Part shown: piece after piece, positions 51,697-60,637 of the stretch
Numbering within the stretch: position 1 is the stretch's first letter
Layout of the letters: each line of letters starts with the position of its first letter
Assembly: GCA_002305725.1 (NCBI GenBank)
Contig: DBQM01000019.1
Span: forward strand, 1-64,000
Direction of reading: 5' to 3'
DNA length: 64,000 nt
From: Ruminococcus sp. UBA1394
Lineage (GTDB): Bacteria > Bacillota > Clostridia > Oscillospirales > Ruminococcaceae
Made by a program: the position numbers and the translations under genes
The notes under the pieces: generated by a model
Told to the model about the DNA's origin: nothing
Databases searched by the model: none
What the model saw: the letters and a program-made list of their open reading frames with translations, nothing else

Positions 51697-52065
51697 GTGA
51701 TACAAATGCAGTCTTATATGAAGGTTGCTGATAACACCGGAGCTAAAGAGCTTATGTGTATCAGAGTTCTGGGCGGTACACGCAGAAGATATGCAAATAT
51801 CGGTGACGTGGTTGTAGCTTCCGTTAAGAAAGCAACACCCGGCGGCGTTGTTAAGAAGGGCGACGTTGTAAAGGCAGTTATCGTTCGTTCAGCAAAGGGC
51901 CTGAGAAGAGAAGACGGCACATACATTCGTTTCGACGAAAATGCAGCTGTTATCATTAAGGAAGATAAAAACCCAAGAGGTACACGTATATTCGGACCTG
52001 TAGCAAGAGAGCTTCGTGACAAGGACTATATGAAAATATTGAGCCTTGCACCGGAAGTATTATAA
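51697..52065 (+). CDS. rplN: 50S ribosomal protein L14
   Basis: 122 residues. Start is GTG 51697 with AAAGGAGG upstream; the protein begins IQMQSYMKVADNTGAKEL, as expected for L14. IFGPVARELRDKDYMKI is the end. It binds ribosome silencing factor RsfS at the subunit interface. Confidence 0.97.
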   Translation: MIQMQSYMKVADNTGAKELMCIRVLGGTRRRYANIGDVVVASVKKATPGGVVKKGDVVKAVIVRSAKGLRREDGTYIRFDENAAVIIKEDKNPRGTRIFGPVARELRDKDYMKILSLAPEVL

Positions 52066-52078
52066 TGGAGGTGTCATG

Positions 52079-52444
52079 ATGAGCAAATTACACGTTAAAA
52101 CAGGTGACACAGTCGTTCTGCTTACAGGTGACTACAAGGACAAATTCGAGGACAAGGGCAAGAGAAAGACAGGCAAGGTTCTGGAAGTAAGCCCTAAGGA
52201 AGGCAAGGTTATCGTTGAGGGAATCAACATGATAACAAAGCACATGAAGCCTACAAGAATGGGTCAGTCAGGCAGCCTTATCAAGGCAGAGTCTCCGATT
52301 TATGCTTCAAAGGTTCAGCTCGTTTGCCCTAAGTGCGGCAAGCCTACAAGAGTTGGTCACGGCTTTGAGGAAAAGACAAATGCTGCCGGCGTTACAAAGA
52401 AGACTCCGGTAAGAATCTGCAAGAAGTGCGGACACAATTTCTAA
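52079..52444 (+). CDS. rplX: 50S ribosomal protein L24 with zinc-ribbon tail
   Basis: 121 residues, longer than the ~104 of E. coli. KLHVKTGDTVVLLTGDYKD is the KOW part. The tail holds CPKCGK and CKKCGHN, a four-Cys zinc-ribbon. Of two adjacent ATGs the second (52079) is better spaced from GGAGGT. L24 starts 50S assembly. Confidence 0.95.
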   Translation: MSKLHVKTGDTVVLLTGDYKDKFEDKGKRKTGKVLEVSPKEGKVIVEGINMITKHMKPTRMGQSGSLIKAESPIYASKVQLVCPKCGKPTRVGHGFEEKTNAAGVTKKTPVRICKKCGHNF

Positions 52445-52460
52445 TAGAAGGAGAAACGAC

Positions 52461-53000
52461 ATGGCAAGATTAAAAGATTATTATGTTGATACCGTAGCTC
52501 CTGCTTTGATGAAGAAATTCAACTACAAGAGTGTTATGGAAATTCCGAAGCTTGATAAGGTTGTAATCAATGTCGGCGCCGGCGAAGCAATTTCAAATTC
52601 AAAGGTTATCGACGCTATCATGAACGACCTTATGCAGATCACAGGTCAGAAGCCGGTTGTCTGCAGAGCCAAGAAATCCGTTGCTAACTTTAAGCTCCGT
52701 GAAGGTATGCCGATCGGTGTTAAGGTTACACTGAGAAGAGAGAATATGTATGAATTCGTTGACAAGCTTTTCAACGTTGCATTCCCTCGTGTAAGAGATT
52801 TCAGAGGTATTAATCCAAACTCTTTTGACGGCAAGGGCAATTACTCAACCGGTATCAAGGAACAGCTTATATTCCCTGAAATCGAGTATGATAAGATTGA
52901 CAAGGTTAGAGGAATGGATATAAATTTCATCACAACAGCTAAGACTGATGAAGAAGCAAAAGAGCTGCTCGAAATGCTGGGCGCACCATTTGCTAAGTAA
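52461..53000 (+). CDS. rplE: 50S ribosomal protein L5
   Basis: 179 residues. VMEIPKLDKVVINVGAGEA and FDGKGNYSTGIKEQLIFPEI are typical. L5 binds 5S rRNA and contacts the P-site tRNA. RBS GAAGGAGAA. Confidence 0.97.
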   Translation: MARLKDYYVDTVAPALMKKFNYKSVMEIPKLDKVVINVGAGEAISNSKVIDAIMNDLMQITGQKPVVCRAKKSVANFKLREGMPIGVKVTLRRENMYEFVDKLFNVAFPRVRDFRGINPNSFDGKGNYSTGIKEQLIFPEIEYDKIDKVRGMDINFITTAKTDEEAKELLEMLGAPFAK

Positions 53001-53019
53001 TTAGGGAGGATTTTTCAAA

Positions 53020-53205
53020 ATGGCAAAAAAAGCGATGATTAATAAGCAGCAGAGAACTCCCAAGTATTCCACCAGAGCTTACAACAGATGCAAGATCTGC
53101 GGCAGACCTCATGCATATCTGAGAAAATTCGGTATATGCCGTATCTGCTTCAGAGAGTTGGCTCACAAGGGACAGATCCCTGGTGTAAGAAAGTCAAGCT
53201 GGTAA
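53020..53205 (+). CDS. rpsN: 30S ribosomal protein S14, zinc type (Z)
   Basis: 61 residues, the short C+ form: CKICGR and CRICFREL provide four Cys for zinc. Low-zinc replacement forms without these Cys exist in some Firmicutes; only this one is in the window. It lies in the 30S head. Confidence 0.96.
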   Translation: MAKKAMINKQQRTPKYSTRAYNRCKICGRPHAYLRKFGICRICFRELAHKGQIPGVRKSSW

Positions 53206-53227
53206 AAATACAAAGGAGGTCATTGGC

Positions 53228-53626
53228 ATGCAGATTACTGATACAATAGCAGATTTACTGACAAGAATTCGTAATGCGAGTTCTGCAAAGCACGCCACGG
53301 TTGACGTTCCTGCTTCAAATGTCAAGAAGGCTATTACAGAGATTCTCGTTGACGAGGGTTATGTAAAGAGCTTTCAGCTCATTGAAGACGGCAAGCAGGG
53401 TATTATAAGAATCACTCTTAAATATACAGACAGCAAGTCACCTGTTATCACCGGTCTTCGCAGGGTTTCAAAACCGGGTTTACGTATTTATTCAAGTTGT
53501 GAGGATATGCCTAAGGTTAGAAAGGGACTTGGTATTGCAATCGTTTCTACATCTAAGGGAATCATGACAGACAAGAAGGCTCGTGAGCTTAATGTCGGCG
53601 GCGAGCTGTTAGCATTCGTTTGGTAA
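53228..53626 (+). CDS. rpsH: 30S ribosomal protein S8
   Basis: 132 residues. TDTIADLLTRIRNASSAKH start and GLGIAIVSTSKGIMTDKKA end. S8 is a primary 16S-binding protein and the autoregulator of the spc operon in E. coli. RBS AAAGGAGG. Confidence 0.97.
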   Translation: MQITDTIADLLTRIRNASSAKHATVDVPASNVKKAITEILVDEGYVKSFQLIEDGKQGIIRITLKYTDSKSPVITGLRRVSKPGLRIYSSCEDMPKVRKGLGIAIVSTSKGIMTDKKARELNVGGELLAFVW

Positions 53627-53639
53627 GGAGGACAGGGAA

Positions 53640-54185
53640 ATGTCACGTATAGGAAAAATGCCGATTAGTGTCCCTGCCGGTGTTGATGTTAAGATCGACA
53701 ACAACGTTGTTACAGTCAAGGGTCCTAAGGGTACACTCACTAAAGAATTTTCAGATTCAATGATCATTGAATTCAAGGATGGCACAATTACAGTTGCACG
53801 TCCTAACGAATTAAAAATAAACAAGAGCCTTCATGGTCTTACAAGAACACTTATTGCCAACATGGTTGAGGGTGTTACAAACGGCTATTCAAAGACTCTT
53901 GAAATCGAAGGTGTCGGCTACCGTGCCGCAAAGCAGGGCAAGAACCTCGTTATGAACCTCGGTTTCTCACATCAGGTAACTGTTGCTGAAATCGACGGCA
54001 TCACAATCGACGTTCCGCAGCCGAACAAGATCGTAATCAACGGAATTGACAAGCAGGCTGTTGGCCAGTTTGCTGCTGAAGTCCGTGAAAAGCGTCCGCC
54101 TGAGCCGTATAAGGGCAAGGGAATCAGATATGCCGGAGAGCGCATCATCCGCAAGGAAGGTAAGGCCGGCAAGGGCAAGAAGTAA
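53640..54185 (+). CDS. rplF: 50S ribosomal protein L6
   Basis: 181 residues. SRIGKMPISVPAGVDVKI start and PEPYKGKGIRYAGERI are family marks. Two tandem folds; contacts the sarcin-ricin loop region. Starts 13 nt after rpsH. Confidence 0.97.
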   Translation: MSRIGKMPISVPAGVDVKIDNNVVTVKGPKGTLTKEFSDSMIIEFKDGTITVARPNELKINKSLHGLTRTLIANMVEGVTNGYSKTLEIEGVGYRAAKQGKNLVMNLGFSHQVTVAEIDGITIDVPQPNKIVINGIDKQAVGQFAAEVREKRPPEPYKGKGIRYAGERIIRKEGKAGKGKK

Positions 54186-54203
54186 TAAAGGAGTGAATTT
54201 GCA

Positions 54204-54563
54204 ATGATTAAAAAGGCTGATACAAAAAAAGCCAGAGCAAAAAGACATACCAGAGTTCGTGGCAAGATTTCCGGTACTCCTGAACGTCCTCGTCTGAATG
54301 TATTCCGTTCTGCAAAGCACATTTATGCTCAGATTATTGACGATGTAAACGGAGTTACACTTGCTTCCGCTTCAAGCATGGATAAGGAATTTGAAGGAAA
54401 CGGCGGAAATGCCGAGGGCGCACGCAAGGTCGGCGAAATGGTTGCAAAGCGTGCTGTTGATAAGGGAATTGCTGAAGTTGTATTCGACAGAGGCGGCTTC
54501 CTCTATCACGGAAGAGTAAAAGAGCTTGCTGAAGGAGCTCGTGAAAACGGACTGAAGTTCTAA
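54204..54563 (+). CDS. rplR: 50S ribosomal protein L18
   Basis: 119 residues. KARAKRHTRVRGKISGTPER and VVFDRGGFLYHGRVKELAEG are typical. L18 brings 5S rRNA to the 50S with L5. RBS AAAGGAGTG. Confidence 0.97.
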   Translation: MIKKADTKKARAKRHTRVRGKISGTPERPRLNVFRSAKHIYAQIIDDVNGVTLASASSMDKEFEGNGGNAEGARKVGEMVAKRAVDKGIAEVVFDRGGFLYHGRVKELAEGARENGLKF

Positions 54564-54579
54564 GAAGGAGGTAATACTT

Positions 54580-55080
54580 TTGGCTAATATAGATGCAAAA
54601 GCATTGGAGCTTTCCGAAAAGGTTGTTTCCATTAACAGAGTTTCCAAGACTGTTAAGGGCGGACGTATTCTCAAGTTCGCAGCTCTCGTAGTAGTAGGCG
54701 ACGGAAACGGCACAGTAGGCTTTGGTCTGGGAAAATCAGGCGAAGTTCCTGACGCAATCCGCAAGGGTATCGAAGACGCTAAGAAGAATCTTGTAAAGGT
54801 TCCTATGTATGGTACAACAATTCCTCACGAAATCGTGGGCGAATTCGGCGCCGGCAGAGTTCTTATGAAGCCTGCTGCTCCTGGTACAGGCGTTATCGCA
54901 GGCGGTCCTGTTCGTGCCGTTATCGAAATGGCAGGTATCAAGGATATCAGAACAAAATCCCTGCGTTCAAACAACCCATGCAACGTAGTAAGAGCTACAA
55001 TCAACGGACTTACATCATGCGCAACTCTCAAGGAAGTTGCTGAAAAGAGAGGCAAGTCCATCAAGGAAATTTTAGGCTAA
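54580..55080 (+). CDS. rpsE: 30S ribosomal protein S5
   Basis: 166 residues. Start is TTG 54580, placed 7 nt after AAGGAGGT. VGDGNGTVGFGLGKSGEVP and NVVRATINGL are typical. S5 affects decoding fidelity and mRNA unwinding. Confidence 0.96.
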   Translation: MANIDAKALELSEKVVSINRVSKTVKGGRILKFAALVVVGDGNGTVGFGLGKSGEVPDAIRKGIEDAKKNLVKVPMYGTTIPHEIVGEFGAGRVLMKPAAPGTGVIAGGPVRAVIEMAGIKDIRTKSLRSNNPCNVVRATINGLTSCATLKEVAEKRGKSIKEILG

Positions 55081-55093
55081 GGAGAGAGCAGAT

Positions 55094-55270
55094 ATGGCAA
55101 AGCAGATCAAGCTCGTAAAGAGTCTTATTGGAAGAAAAGATGACCAGATTGCTACTGCTCATTCACTGGGACTTAAAAAGGTTGGTCAGGTTGTAACACA
55201 GCCGGACAATGAGCAGACAAAGGGAAAAATCAATAAAATTTCTCACCTCGTGGAGGTTCAGGACGCATAA
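55094..55270 (+). CDS. rpmD: 50S ribosomal protein L30
   Basis: 58 residues: AKQIKLVKSLIGRKDDQI, then HSLGLKKVGQVV. ATG 55094 with GGAGAG upstream; stop at 55268-55270. Its position between rpsE and rplO is the standard one. Confidence 0.95.
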   Translation: MAKQIKLVKSLIGRKDDQIATAHSLGLKKVGQVVTQPDNEQTKGKINKISHLVEVQDA

Positions 55271-55288
55271 GCAAGGAGGTGCATCACG

Positions 55289-55729
55289 ATGAAGTTACAC
55301 GAATTATCACCGGCACCGGGTTCTGTTTCAGAGCGCAAGCGTGTAGGCAGAGGTCACGGTTCAGGTAACGGCAAAACTGCCGGCAAGGGTCACAAGGGCC
55401 AGAACGCACGTTCAGGCGGCGGCGTAAGAATCGGCTTTGAAGGCGGACAGATGCCATTGGCAAGAAGAATCCCTAAGAGAGGCTTCAACAACATTTTTGC
55501 CAAGAAATATTCAATCGTTAATGTTTCAGATCTCAGCAAGTTTGTTGACGGAACAGTTGTTGACACAGAAATGCTGATTGCTGCAGGTCTTGTTAAAAAG
55601 GAAAATGATGGAATCAAGGTTCTCGGAAACGGAGAGCTCACATCAAAAATCACTGTAAAGGCTGCTAAATTCTCAAAGAGCGCAATCGAAAAAATCGAAA
55701 AGGCTGGCGGGAAAGCAGAGGTGATTTAA
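55289..55729 (+). CDS. rplO: 50S ribosomal protein L15
   Basis: 146 residues. KLHELSPAPGSVSERKRVGR start with the Gly-rich HGSGNGKTAGKGHKGQ loop. L15 acts late in 50S assembly. Stop at 55727-55729 lies 1 nt before the secY start. Confidence 0.97.
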   Translation: MKLHELSPAPGSVSERKRVGRGHGSGNGKTAGKGHKGQNARSGGGVRIGFEGGQMPLARRIPKRGFNNIFAKKYSIVNVSDLSKFVDGTVVDTEMLIAAGLVKKENDGIKVLGNGELTSKITVKAAKFSKSAIEKIEKAGGKAEVI

Positions 55730-55730
55730 T

Positions 55731-57050
55731 GTGTTCGAAACACTGAGAAATGCGTGGAAAGTTACTGAAATTCGCAAAAAGCTTTTGTTCACATTATTCA
55801 TCATTATCGTTTTCAGATTCGGAAGTGCACTGACAGTTCCGTTTCTGAATTTAGCAACAGTTCAGACATGGATGGATCAGAACGCCACAGGCGGTAACTT
55901 CCTTGAATATCTGAACGTTCTGACAGGTGGTGCGCTTTCAAAGGCGACAATTTTCTCATTGTCAATTACGCCTTACATTAACGCATCTATCATAGTACAG
56001 CTGCTGACTTATGCTCTTCCTCCTCTTGAGAGATTACAGCAGGAGGGTGAAGAGGGAAGAAAGACTATCAACAAGATAACAGCTTTTGTTTCTCTGGGTC
56101 TTTCAATATTCATGTCAATCGCTTACTATTTCACACTTAAAAATATGGGTGCAGTTGAGTATACAACCGGATTTGAAGGTGTATTTACTGCAATCGTAAT
56201 TTCATCCTGCTTTGTTGCAGGAGCTATGCTCGTAGTATGGATGGGCAACAGAATCAATGACAAGGGTATCGGAAACGGTGTTTCCATGATACTTTTTGCA
56301 GGTATCGTTGCAAGATTCCCGACTGATGTCGGAACACTCGTTTCACTTACAAAGGAAACTCCATCCAGGTATTTATTCGTATCAATCGGTATTGCAATCG
56401 TATTCGTAATCATGATCGGCTTTGTTGTATTTATGAACGAATCCGAAAGAAGAATTCCGATCCAGTATGCAAAGAGAGTTGTCGGCAGAAGACAGTACGG
56501 CGGACAGAGCACACACATTCCTGTAAAGGTTTGCATGAGCGGTGTTATGCCTATCATCTTCGCTATGGCATTTATGTCACTCCCAAGCACAATCGGAATG
56601 TTCAAGGCTCCATATGCAAGTCCGGAAGGATTCTGGCAGAACTTCTATAACGGATTCCTTAAATTCTTCAGCACACAGTCGTTCTCATACGCAATACTCT
56701 ACTTCATTCTGATTATCGCATTCAACTACTTCTACGTTTCAATGCAGTATAATCCGATTGAAATTGCAAACCAGTTAAGACAGAACAACGGCGGCATCCC
56801 TGGTATCAGACCTGGTAAACCGACATCTGATTATATTCAGAGAGTTTTGTCAAAGATTACATTAGTCGGCGCTATATTCCTTGGAATCATTGCAATCTTC
56901 CCGATTTTCCTTGGTATGTGGGACGACAACCTGAGAAGTCTTTCAATGGGCGGTACAACAATGCTTATCGTTGTAAGCGTTGCGCTTGAAACAGTTCGTA
57001 CACTGGAATCACAGCTGATGATGCGTCATCACAAGGGATTCCTTGAATAA
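55731..57050 (+). CDS. secY: Preprotein translocase subunit SecY
   Basis: 439 residues, ten membrane helices. Start is GTG 55731, giving the usual FETLRNAWKVTEIRKKLLFT. GIGNGVSMILFAGI and GVMPIIFA are conserved. It forms the protein-conducting channel with SecE and SecG. GCAGAGGTGA acts as RBS inside rplO. Confidence 0.96.
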   Translation: MFETLRNAWKVTEIRKKLLFTLFIIIVFRFGSALTVPFLNLATVQTWMDQNATGGNFLEYLNVLTGGALSKATIFSLSITPYINASIIVQLLTYALPPLERLQQEGEEGRKTINKITAFVSLGLSIFMSIAYYFTLKNMGAVEYTTGFEGVFTAIVISSCFVAGAMLVVWMGNRINDKGIGNGVSMILFAGIVARFPTDVGTLVSLTKETPSRYLFVSIGIAIVFVIMIGFVVFMNESERRIPIQYAKRVVGRRQYGGQSTHIPVKVCMSGVMPIIFAMAFMSLPSTIGMFKAPYASPEGFWQNFYNGFLKFFSTQSFSYAILYFILIIAFNYFYVSMQYNPIEIANQLRQNNGGIPGIRPGKPTSDYIQRVLSKITLVGAIFLGIIAIFPIFLGMWDDNLRSLSMGGTTMLIVVSVALETVRTLESQLMMRHHKGFLE

Positions 57051-57062
57051 GGAGGTCGTAAG

Positions 57063-57695
57063 ATGAATCTAATTTTGTTAGGTGCTCCGGGTGCCGGAAA
57101 AGGAACACAGGCTGAGGTTATCGCTGAGGCTAAGAAAATTCCGCAGATTTCAACAGGTAATATCCTGAGAGAGGCTGTAAAGAACGGTACAGAATACGGT
57201 CTTAAAGCTAAGGCTGCTATGGACAGCGGTTCACTTGTTTCCGATGACGTTGTTATCGGTATCTTAAAGGACAGAATCGCTGAGGACGACTGCAAAAACG
57301 GTTTTGTCCTTGACGGTTTCCCGAGAACTGTTCCTCAGGCTGAGGCTCTGGAGGCTATGGGTGTTAAAATTGATAAGGTAATTGAAATATTTGTTCCGGA
57401 TGAAACAATCCAGAAAAGACTGTCAGGAAGAAGAGTCTGCGAGGACTGCGGCGCTTCCTATCACACAGAATTCAAGCCGTCAAAGGCTGAAGGAAAATGT
57501 GACAAGTGCGGCGGAAACACAGTTCAGAGAAAAGACGATCAGCCTGAAACAGTTATTGAGCGTTTAAAGGTATATCATGAGCAGACAGCGCCTTTAAAGG
57601 ATTTCTATTCCAAGCAGGGCAAGCTTGAGACTATTGTTGGTCAGGAGGATGTTGCTGAAACTTCCAAGCTGACACTGAAAGCTGTTGAGGCATAA
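57063..57695 (+). CDS. adk: Adenylate kinase, zinc-LID type
   Basis: 210 residues. P-loop LLGAPGAGKGTQAE, GFPRTVPQAE, and a LID with CEDCG and CDKCGG, four Cys that bind structural zinc as in many Gram-positives. It equilibrates ATP, ADP and AMP. RBS AAGGAGG. Confidence 0.97.
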   Translation: MNLILLGAPGAGKGTQAEVIAEAKKIPQISTGNILREAVKNGTEYGLKAKAAMDSGSLVSDDVVIGILKDRIAEDDCKNGFVLDGFPRTVPQAEALEAMGVKIDKVIEIFVPDETIQKRLSGRRVCEDCGASYHTEFKPSKAEGKCDKCGGNTVQRKDDQPETVIERLKVYHEQTAPLKDFYSKQGKLETIVGQEDVAETSKLTLKAVEA

Positions 57696-57696
57696 A

Positions 57697-58446
57697 ATGG
57701 TAAGCATAAAATCAAGCACTGATTTAGCTAAGATGCGTGAAGCCGGTCAGATAGCCGGCAGAGCGCTGAAGCTTGCGGGTGAATCCATAAAAGCAGGTAT
57801 GACAACAAAGGCCCTTGACAAAATAATCCACGATTATATAGTAGGGTGCGGAGCAAAGCCGTCGTTTTTAAATTACGGCGGATTTCCGGGAAGTGCCTGT
57901 ATCTCAATAAACGAAGAAGTTATTCACGGTATTCCAAGCCATAAGAAAAGAATTTCTGAAGGCGACATAGTCAGTGTTGATGTGGGAGCGTTTTATAACG
58001 GCTTTCACGGAGATACCTGTGCGACATTTGCTGTCGGAAAGGTTTCCGACGAGGCAAAGGCACTTCTGAAGGTAACTGAGGAAAGTCTTTACGAGGGTAT
58101 CAAAGCTGCTCAGGTCGGCGCAAGACTGGGCGATGTAGGCCACGCAGTTGAGGAATACTGCTCGTCAAGAGGCTATGGAATCGTAAGGAATTACTGCGGA
58201 CACGGAATCGGCAGGGATCTGCACGAGTCACCGGAGGTTCCGAATTACGGAAAAGCCGGACACGGACAGCGCCTTGTTGCCGGAATGACATTCTGTATCG
58301 AGCCTATGATAAATCAGAAAGGCGACGGAGTAAAGGTACTCAGAGACGGATGGACCGTTGTAACGGCAAACGGTTCTCTTTCGGCTCATTTTGAACACGC
58401 TATCGCAATTACACCGACAGGACCTGTTATTCTAACTCAGCCGTAA
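57697..58446 (+). CDS. map: Methionine aminopeptidase type I
   Basis: 249 residues. VDVGAFYNGFHGDTCATF, YCGHGIGRDLHESPEVPNY and FCIEPM contain the five metal ligands (two Asp, one His, two Glu with a final HFEHAIAITP). It removes the initiator Met. ATG 57697 lies 1 nt after adk stop; GAGG in adk is its RBS. Confidence 0.96.
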   Translation: MVSIKSSTDLAKMREAGQIAGRALKLAGESIKAGMTTKALDKIIHDYIVGCGAKPSFLNYGGFPGSACISINEEVIHGIPSHKKRISEGDIVSVDVGAFYNGFHGDTCATFAVGKVSDEAKALLKVTEESLYEGIKAAQVGARLGDVGHAVEEYCSSRGYGIVRNYCGHGIGRDLHESPEVPNYGKAGHGQRLVAGMTFCIEPMINQKGDGVKVLRDGWTVVTANGSLSAHFEHAIAITPTGPVILTQP

Positions 58447-58462
58447 AAAAAAGGAGAAAAGT

Positions 58463-58705
58463 TTGGATATACAAAAGGGAATGATTGTAAAGGCGGTTGC
58501 CGGAAGAGATAAGGGAGGATATTTCGCAGTTTGCGGCACTGAGAACGGAATGGTTCTTATAGCGGACGGGAAGGCCCGAAAGCTTGAGACGCCCAAACGA
58601 AAGAATATCAGACATCTGAAGTTCACCGGTAAAATAATCGGGCTTAACGATATAACCAATAAAAAGCTTAAAAATGTGCTGACGGAATTCGCCGGCACAC
58701 CGTAA
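58463..58705 (+). CDS. KOW-domain RNA-binding protein (L14e/L27e-like)
   Basis: 80 residues, TTG start at 58463 with AAAGGAG upstream. GMIVKAVAGRDKGGYFAV is a KOW motif like that of eukaryotic L14e/L27e; HLKFTGKIIGLNDITNKKL follows. The place between map and infA is common in Clostridia. Its role is unknown. Confidence 0.8.
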   Translation: MDIQKGMIVKAVAGRDKGGYFAVCGTENGMVLIADGKARKLETPKRKNIRHLKFTGKIIGLNDITNKKLKNVLTEFAGTP

Positions 58706-58727
58706 CCGATATGGGGAGGTATTAATT

Positions 58728-58946
58728 TTGTCTAAGGAAGATGTAATTGAATTAGAGGGTATCGTTGAAGAAGCTTTGCCGAATGCAATGTTTCGTGTCA
58801 AGCTGCCAAACGACCATGTAATTCTCGGGCATGTATCAGGAAAGCTGAGAATGAATTATATCAGAATCGTTCCCGGCGATAAGGTAACAGTTGAAATGTC
58901 ACCTTATGACCTGACTAAGGGCAGAATCACCTGGAGAGCCAAGTAA
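58728..58946 (+). CDS. infA: Translation initiation factor IF-1
   Basis: 72 residues, OB fold. TTG start at 58728, 7 nt after GGGGAGGT. DVIELEGIVEEALPNAMFRV and HVSGKLRMNYIRIVPGDKV are family marks. IF-1 blocks the A site during initiation. Confidence 0.97.
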   Translation: MSKEDVIELEGIVEEALPNAMFRVKLPNDHVILGHVSGKLRMNYIRIVPGDKVTVEMSPYDLTKGRITWRAK

Positions 58947-59013
58947 AAAGGCTTATGAAACCTGAGGCGTTGTGAAAATAATGCTTCTGTAATCTATCAA
59001 GGAGGTATTTTCA

Positions 59014-59127
59014 ATGAAAGTCAGACCTTCAGTTAAACCTATTTGCGAAAAATGCAAGGTTATTAAACGCAAGGGAAAAGTAATGGTAATTTGCGAAAAT
59101 CCAAAGCATAAACAGCGTCAGGGATAA
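59014..59127 (+). CDS. rpmJ: 50S ribosomal protein L36 (zinc type)
   Basis: 37 residues: [20 protein letters not shown], then [13 protein letters not shown]. Cys11, Cys14, Cys27 and His32 bind zinc. ATG 59014 with AAGGAGG upstream. Confidence 0.96.
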
Positions 59128-59163
59128 TTCCTGACATCTTATTAATGGAGGTGCTATTAATTA

Positions 59164-59532
59164 ATGGCAAGAATTTCTGGTGTTGACCTGCCGAAGGATA
59201 AGAGAGTTGAGATCGGCTTGACTTACATCTACGGCATTGGTCGTCAGACTGCTGTAACGATCCTTAAAGAAACAGGAGTTAATCCTGACACAAGAGTTAA
59301 GGACCTTTCAGAAGAAGACGTAGCAAAGCTGCGTGACTATATTGATAAGAACTGCAACGTTGAGGGTGACCTCAGAAGAGAAGTTGCGCTTAATATCAAG
59401 AGACTTGTTGAAATCGGCTGCTACAGAGGCGTTCGTCATCGTAAGGGTCTGCCTGTAAGAGGACAGAGAACAAAGACAAACGCAAGAACCCGCAAGGGCC
59501 CGGCAAAGACGATTGCAAACAAGAAGAAGTAA
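59164..59532 (+). CDS. rpsM: 30S ribosomal protein S13
   Basis: 122 residues. ARISGVDLPKDKRVEIGLTY start and a basic GQRTKTNARTRKGP tail. S13 bridges to the 50S and contacts tRNA. GGAGGTG upstream. Confidence 0.97.
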   Translation: MARISGVDLPKDKRVEIGLTYIYGIGRQTAVTILKETGVNPDTRVKDLSEEDVAKLRDYIDKNCNVEGDLRREVALNIKRLVEIGCYRGVRHRKGLPVRGQRTKTNARTRKGPAKTIANKKK

Positions 59533-59547
59533 GGAGGACTTGATAAA

Positions 59548-59949
59548 ATGGCACAGCAGAAACCTAAAAAAGTTGCTATCAGAAGACGCAGAGAGCGTAA
59601 AAATATCGAGAGCGGCGCTGTTCATATTCAGTCCACTTTCAACAACACAATCGTAACTATCACAGATACACAGGGAAACGCTATTTCATGGGCAAGCGCA
59701 GGCGGACTTGGCTTCAGAGGCTCAAGAAAGTCTACACCATTCGCTGCACAGACAGCTGCTGAAACAGCTGCAAAGGCTGCTATGGAACATGGTCTTAAGA
59801 CTGTTGAAGTTTACGTTAAGGGACCTGGTTCAGGCAGAGAAGCTGCAATCAGAGCACTTCAGACAGTTGGTCTTGAAGTTAAGATGATCAAAGACGTTAC
59901 CCCAATTCCGCACAACGGATGCCGTCCTCCAAAGAGAAGACGTGTCTAA
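59548..59949 (+). CDS. rpsK: 30S ribosomal protein S11
   Basis: 133 residues. HIQSTFNNTIVTITDTQGN and DVTPIPHNGCRPPKRRRV are family marks. S11 lies on the 30S platform near the mRNA. RBS AAGGAGG. Confidence 0.97.
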   Translation: MAQQKPKKVAIRRRRERKNIESGAVHIQSTFNNTIVTITDTQGNAISWASAGGLGFRGSRKSTPFAAQTAAETAAKAAMEHGLKTVEVYVKGPGSGREAAIRALQTVGLEVKMIKDVTPIPHNGCRPPKRRRV

Positions 59950-59969
59950 TTTACAGGAGGTGCAAAAAA

Positions 59970-60566
59970 TTGGCTATTAACAGAGAACCTATTCTCAAGA
60001 GATGCAGATATCTTGGAATCAGCCCTGCAGTTATGGGTATATCCAAGGAGAGCAACCGTAATCCTAACGCAAACAAGAGAAAGAAAGTTTCCGAATACGG
60101 AATGCAGCTTAAAGAAAAGCAGAAGCTGAAGTTTATCTACGGCGTTCTGGAAAAGCCTTTCTATCACTATTTTGAAATCGCTGAAAAAATGGAAGGCAAG
60201 GCTGGTGAAAACCTGATCACAATTCTCGAGTCAAGACTCGACAACGTTGTATTCAGAATGGGTCTTGCACTTACAAGAAGAGAATCAAGACAGCTCGTTT
60301 CACACGGACATTTCCTCGTAAACGGCAAGCGTGTTGACATTCCTTCATACAGAGTTAAGATCGGTGATGTAATTGAGCTTTCTGAAAACAGCAAGAAGAG
60401 CGACAAGTTCAAGGAAATCATCGAAGGAACAAAGGGCAGAGTAATCCCTCTCTGGCTTGAGGCTAACAAGGAAGCAGCAACTGCTAAGGTTGTTCGTATG
60501 CCTGTTAAGGATGACATCGACTATGAGGTTGAAGAAACATTCATCGTCGAGTTGTACTCAAAATAA
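59970..60566 (+). CDS. rpsD: 30S ribosomal protein S4
   Basis: 198 residues. TTG start at 59970, 8 nt after AGGAGG, gives AINREPILKRCRYLGISP; upstream in-frame ATG overlaps rpsK and is rejected. The S4 domain is LDNVVFRMGLALTRRESRQL. Only one of the zinc Cys is kept in the N-terminus, so zinc is not bound there. S4 nucleates 30S assembly. Confidence 0.96.
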   Translation: MAINREPILKRCRYLGISPAVMGISKESNRNPNANKRKKVSEYGMQLKEKQKLKFIYGVLEKPFYHYFEIAEKMEGKAGENLITILESRLDNVVFRMGLALTRRESRQLVSHGHFLVNGKRVDIPSYRVKIGDVIELSENSKKSDKFKEIIEGTKGRVIPLWLEANKEAATAKVVRMPVKDDIDYEVEETFIVELYSK

Positions 60567-60637
60567 TAATAATTTACTTATTATTAGCCTGTTGATTATT
60601 TTAGATAAAAAAGTGATTGCGAAATAGGAGGGTTCTT

